DNA of 45,362 bases from an uncultured Oligoflexales bacterium (GTDB taxonomy: Bacteria; Bdellovibrionota_B; Oligoflexia; Oligoflexales; JAPPIL01): contig OY282440.1 of assembly GCA_958296095.1 (NCBI GenBank), forward strand, positions 1 to 45,362, in the 5' to 3' direction. Both the position numbers and the translations under genes were made by a program. The notes under the pieces were generated by a model. The model had not been told where the DNA came from. It made no database searches and was given only the letters and a program-made list of their open reading frames with translations. This document shows positions 42,077 through 45,362 of the stretch, one piece after another (position 1 is the first letter of the stretch; every line of letters starts with the position of its first letter).

Positions 42077-43597
42077 ATGGCAATTAAATCAGTTGGAACG
42101 CGTAAGGTAATCGATAGTAGCTCTGCCGCGATTAGTTACGCGTTCGAAACAGGGCCGGGAGTACTTGCGACCCCCGTGGAATGGAAGGGTATACGAACTA
42201 TCACACAAGGTGAGTTTGGCCCCTCATTGGAACGTTACACAACAGAAGAGATTTCCCCTACACGGCAGAACCAACTTGGTGATGTTGTGGGTCTCTCAGC
42301 TGCTGCTAACTTTGACTTTGTCTTCCGACAACGTAACGCAGAAGACTTTCTCGAAGGCATTTTCTTTGAATCTATTTACAGGTATGGGTATCTTACAGGT
42401 GATAAGATTGCCAGTGTCTCAACAACAGCTGTGACAGCTAAGTCTGGTACTAGCCCTATTGACTTAGGCTTTGTAATTCCCACTGGATTTACATTGCTCG
42501 TAGAAATGAAAGGCTTCACTAATGCGGCTAATAATGGTCGCAAGACTATCACCGCAACGTCTGCAACAGCCTTAACAACCACAGGTCTTGTCGCAGAGGC
42601 AACACCACCTGACACTGCAACAGTGGAAGTTGTAGGTTTTAAGCAAACAGGAACAACCGCAGCCCTAACTTATAATAGTGGTGTTAGTAAGCTAACCGGC
42701 ATTGACTTGACCAAGACAAAACTACGTAAGGGTTCTTGGATCTACATAGGCGGTGAGGATGATGCGACTAAGCTTAATGCAGCTGGGACACGTCTAGGTG
42801 GTGTGGCTAGGGTTGGCGCAATTGAGACAACTGGTGTGACACTGGACATTACGTCCTTTAACGCGGCAGCCGCAACTACCGCGGCAGGTTTTGAAGTCTA
42901 TCTGCCAACACGTGGTTTCCGTAATGGTACTGGTAGTGATGCCTTTTACTTTCAATTCGAACGCCAACTTGGCATTCATCCTGTGACCAAACAGGCACAG
43001 GCTGAGTATGTCGAGGGTTGTATCGCCAATACAATGTCTATCATGATTCCTACAAGGGAGGTTGTTAAGTCTAGCATGTCCTTCGTGGCGGTTGATTCCA
43101 AGACTAAGAAAGATGGGCTGAAACCAGGGATTAGACCTGTATATAGGCGTGTGAGAGACTATAATACGTCTAGTGCGCTTAAACACATGAATCTCTACAG
43201 GCATGATACAAACTCTACCAAGACGCGATTGTTTTCTTATTTGTCCGATCTTACTTTGGAGATCAACAACAATGTCACAGCAATCCCCGCGATCGGAATC
43301 GTTGGAGCCTATGATGTCTCTGCTGGCAACTTTATGGTTACAGGTTCTCTCACAGCTGGTTTCAATGATACTGACGCTATTGATTCTGTCCGTAATAACT
43401 CCGATATGGGTCTGTACGTGGCTGGTCAGCGAGCTAATGAAGGGTTTGTCCTTGATGTTCCGCTAATGCGACTTGGTACAGCTGGTGTTAACGTCTCACA
43501 GGGTGAGCCATTAACCCTTGCAATTGACAGTGAGGCAGGGGAAAATGATGAAGGTTATACAGTCCTTATGGACTTTTTCGATTACTTGCCGGAGTGA
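42077..43597 (+). CDS. Major tail tube protein with an inserted domain
   Basis: 506 residues, GAGGTAA before the ATG. The N-terminus (SSAAISYAFETGPGVLATPVE) and the EISPTRQNQLGDVVG segment match the large phage tail tube family (TTP_13-like). Residues about 120-200 are Thr/Ala/Gly-rich (GFTLLVEMKGFTNAANNGRK) and look like an inserted Ig-like or FN3-like decoration. The C-terminal half returns to tube-like strands. It polymerises around the tape measure. Confidence 0.8.
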   Translation: MAIKSVGTRKVIDSSSAAISYAFETGPGVLATPVEWKGIRTITQGEFGPSLERYTTEEISPTRQNQLGDVVGLSAAANFDFVFRQRNAEDFLEGIFFESIYRYGYLTGDKIASVSTTAVTAKSGTSPIDLGFVIPTGFTLLVEMKGFTNAANNGRKTITATSATALTTTGLVAEATPPDTATVEVVGFKQTGTTAALTYNSGVSKLTGIDLTKTKLRKGSWIYIGGEDDATKLNAAGTRLGGVARVGAIETTGVTLDITSFNAAAATTAAGFEVYLPTRGFRNGTGSDAFYFQFERQLGIHPVTKQAQAEYVEGCIANTMSIMIPTREVVKSSMSFVAVDSKTKKDGLKPGIRPVYRRVRDYNTSSALKHMNLYRHDTNSTKTRLFSYLSDLTLEINNNVTAIPAIGIVGAYDVSAGNFMVTGSLTAGFNDTDAIDSVRNNSDMGLYVAGQRANEGFVLDVPLMRLGTAGVNVSQGEPLTLAIDSEAGENDEGYTVLMDFFDYLPE

Positions 43598-43606
43598 ATT
43601 TAGTTT

Positions 43607-44047
43607 ATGAATGATTTGTTACGTAATGCATACGGGCTTGACAAAAAGAAGGCAACAGAAGGTGTATGGGTCGTTCCTAGTCTTATGGAGGGGCGCACCG
43701 ATCCACCTATGTTTAAGATTGCTAGTGCCAGTAAGGTCAACAAAGAATACCACGCAGCTATCACAGCCTACGCTATGCGTAATAGACGTAAGTTTGAGTT
43801 GGGAGTTGTGTCTGCAAAAGAACAGTTAGACAAGGCATTAGACTTCTTCGTCAACTATGTCTTACTTGATTGGCGCAATCTACAAGACCCGGATGGCAAT
43901 GACATTCCGTATAAGCCAGAGTATGCCAAGCGCCTTATGCTTGAATTAGATGACTTATACACCGAGTTGTCACAACGTGCATTTGATCGTAGTACACATG
44001 GCGTGGAGCAAGACAAAGAAGATATGGGGAAGTCAGAGAGTGCATAG
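43607..44047 (+). CDS. Tail assembly chaperone, upstream frame (G-like)
   Basis: 146 residues between tube and tape measure genes. A helical C-terminus (ALDFFVNYVLLDWRNLQDPD) fits the chaperone family. The stop at 44045-44047 is followed by the continuation frame; a GGGGAAG stretch at 44026-44032 is the likely slip site (GGG to GGG in the P site). The fused product binds the tape measure during assembly. Confidence 0.72.
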   Translation: MNDLLRNAYGLDKKKATEGVWVVPSLMEGRTDPPMFKIASASKVNKEYHAAITAYAMRNRRKFELGVVSAKEQLDKALDFFVNYVLLDWRNLQDPDGNDIPYKPEYAKRLMLELDDLYTELSQRAFDRSTHGVEQDKEDMGKSESA

Positions 44048-44115
44048 AATATGCAATAAAGTTTGGTAAAATTGAAAGTCAGATAGCAGATGGCATTTCT
44101 GAGTCACGTTATGAA

Positions 44116-44430
44116 ATGTTACCTGAGCAAGTATTAGACCCTCCGACTCTCCCACCTGAACTTGAGATTATTATGATGGCTTTTTTCGAACTTATAAATG
44201 ACCGCAGCATGTTTATGGGAGGCGTAGGAGGCATGTGGTGGTCATCTATACAAGCATACGTCGATAGACTTGGAGTAGATGAAGATACTAGTGACTTTAT
44301 TGTTCGCGGCATACGCGTTGCAGATAACGTATACACCACACACATCGCTGAGCAGACCAAGACACAATCGGGGGCAGCCCAAGGTGGTATTAGTGCGTCA
44401 CGTCTTAAACGTCCACCAAGGAGACGCTGA
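44116..44430 (+). CDS. Tail assembly chaperone, -1 frame extension (GT-like)
   Basis: The first ATG in this frame is at 44116, but the reading is open back to 43993, and from 44026 it gives a coherent peptide (ECIEYAIKFGKIESQIADGI...) that matches the start of T-type chaperone extensions. The true product is therefore probably the -1 fusion of the upstream gene. It ends in a basic tail (ASRLKRPPRRR). Independent translation from 44116 is less likely. Confidence 0.7.
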   Translation: MLPEQVLDPPTLPPELEIIMMAFFELINDRSMFMGGVGGMWWSSIQAYVDRLGVDEDTSDFIVRGIRVADNVYTTHIAEQTKTQSGAAQGGISASRLKRPPRRR

Positions 44431-44891
44431 TGGCGAAAGATTTTAGCGAAATTCCAGATACAATACATGATGTGAAAGATGCCTTTATAAGAGGGGTTCT
44501 ATTCGCAAGACGTAAGTTGGTCGTTAATCTTGTTGTTGATCTTGCACGCAATACACCCGTTGATACGTCAAAAGCTTTGTCTAACTGGGAAGTTGGTGCT
44601 ACTAGTAGTAAATTTTCATATGGGTCAGCACACGTAAAAGGTAAACGTGGTAGCACTCGTGAAGCGTCTATTGCACTTACCAAAGCTGCCGCTGATAGAG
44701 AGTCATCTAGTATACCGCTTAAAGACCCTGTGCACGTTGGTAATGCCGCACCCTATATTCGTCGATTGGATGCTGGTTGGTCGAAACAACGTCCTGAACC
44801 CTGGATAGAAAGGACAGCCAGAGAGAGTGTAATTAAGAGTGCCAAAGAATTGGCCGGTGAATTGCGAGTTAGTCTAGAGAGGATAACGTAG
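44430..44891 (+). CDS. HK97 gp10-like structural protein
   Basis: 153 residues, ATG overlapping the previous stop. The sequence TPVDTSKALSNWEVG, then NAAPYIRRLDAGWSKQRPEPWIERTA, is the HK97-gp10/minor tail family pattern (NaaPYa.rLn.G.S.Q.P). These proteins belong to tail completion or the neck. The unusual position, between chaperones and tape measure rather than before the tube, is noted. Confidence 0.75.
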   Translation: MAKDFSEIPDTIHDVKDAFIRGVLFARRKLVVNLVVDLARNTPVDTSKALSNWEVGATSSKFSYGSAHVKGKRGSTREASIALTKAAADRESSSIPLKDPVHVGNAAPYIRRLDAGWSKQRPEPWIERTARESVIKSAKELAGELRVSLERIT

Positions 44892-45362
44892 ATGGTAGGT
44901 TTAGTTGGTTCTTTAGCAGGTGCGGCGGCAATTGATTTTATCTTACGTATAACCGTCGAGGATTTCCGCGCCGAGAAACAACTAAAATTACTTGAGCACC
45001 AAGCTGCTATCACCACACAAGCGGTAGATAAGTTAGACGCTAAGTTAAGTCAGACAGGCAAACGTGGAGGCGCTTGGACTTATTTTGGCGCGGCTGTTAA
45101 GGCAGCTACTATTACTCTAGGACTTTTTACCGCTGCGGTTGCTGCATTAATTTATAAGTTGGGTCCGCCTCTAACTAACGCTCTGCTTAGTTTTACATCT
45201 ACTATGACCGATGTCCGCAATAGGTTGCGTGCCGCGGGACAAGGTGTAGATGAGATGCGTGCTACTATCTCACTTCTCTTCAAGACATCACGTGCTACGG
45301 GTGTCAATGTAGGTGCATTAGCAACTTCATTCTCGCGTTTTCAAGTCGCACTGTCACAAACA
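44892..45362 (+). CDS. Tape measure protein, N-terminal 157 residues (continues at base 1)
   Basis: ATG directly after the previous stop. The start contains a short hydrophobic segment (GSLAGAAAIDFILRI), a charged helix (KLLEHQAAITTQAVDKLDAK) and a membrane-like helix (ATITLGLFTAAVAALIY). It then enters the tape measure core (MRATISLLFKTSRATGVNVGA...FSRFQVALSQT), and base 1 reads on as NATSVEIAASLDALAK. Whole-protein role as given for 1-2481. Confidence 0.92.
   Translation, partial: MVGLVGSLAGAAAIDFILRITVEDFRAEKQLKLLEHQAAITTQAVDKLDAKLSQTGKRGGAWTYFGAAVKAATITLGLFTAAVAALIYKLGPPLTNALLSFTSTMTDVRNRLRAAGQGVDEMRATISLLFKTSRATGVNVGALATSFSRFQVALSQT

Noticed and set aside
1..45362. tRNA genes, CRISPR arrays, integrase and attachment site
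   Set aside because: I searched by eye for cloverleaf TTCGAAT arms, spaced direct repeats and tyrosine or serine recombinase motifs and found none. GGTTTGAATTTCC at 30903 lacks the rest of a tRNA.

Overview
The window is a complete tailed-phage genome of siphovirus type that infects a Gram-negative host, cut open inside the tape measure gene. The last 471 bases (from 44892) are exactly 157 codons of a tape measure N-terminus with no stop. Base 1 continues in the same frame with an uninterrupted tape measure sequence that ends at 2481. The 45,362 bases therefore behave as a circle or a circularly permuted terminal-redundant genome. Evidence for a Gram-negative host: spanin-like small membrane proteins, an N-terminally PG-binding-like endolysin with a C/H-type hydrolase domain, and RepA/prim-pol replication genes.

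Layout in transcription order. (1) Packaging and head (32345-42059, + strand): a Cro-like HTH gene behind palindromes, a small terminase candidate, large terminase, DUF4055-type portal, a very long Mu-gpF-like minor head protein, scaffold, major capsid, head-tail connectors and tail terminator. (2) Tail (42077-45362 and 1-7064): tail tube, chaperone pair with a likely -1 frameshift, HK97-gp10-like protein, tape measure, distal tail proteins including a BR0599/gpL-like protein with four cysteines, and a hub protein carrying an inserted von Willebrand A domain. (3) Adhesins (7064-15069): two proteins with three six-repeat Kelch-like arrays, a small Cys protein, and a long fibre with VQSDW repeats and CBM5/12-like ends. 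(4) A variable segment (15066-16477): a D12-class adenine methyltransferase broken at a G8 tract, a second gene broken at a G7 tract, and a duplicated piece of the fibre 3' end.

(5) Small accessory genes and a lysis-like membrane cassette (16461-20234), with a VRR-NUC nuclease on the - strand at 17834-18265. (6) A leftward cluster (22065 to 20240) and a rightward cluster (22289 to 24100), driven by divergent sigma70-like promoters with operator-like palindromes. (7) Replication (25303-28145): an iteron region with a perfect DnaA box flanked by (CG)n tracts, then leftward RepA-like helicase and prim-pol genes, and a divergent SSB-like gene. No DNA polymerase or integrase is visible. (8) Small early genes (28203-30744) with HTH proteins, then a structured intergenic region, and the lysis genes (30942-32295).

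The replication module looks plasmid-like (iterons, RepA helicase, primase, reliance on host polymerase), so a non-integrating temperate or phage-plasmid lifestyle is possible. The sequence alone does not prove it. The species cannot be named from this sequence.
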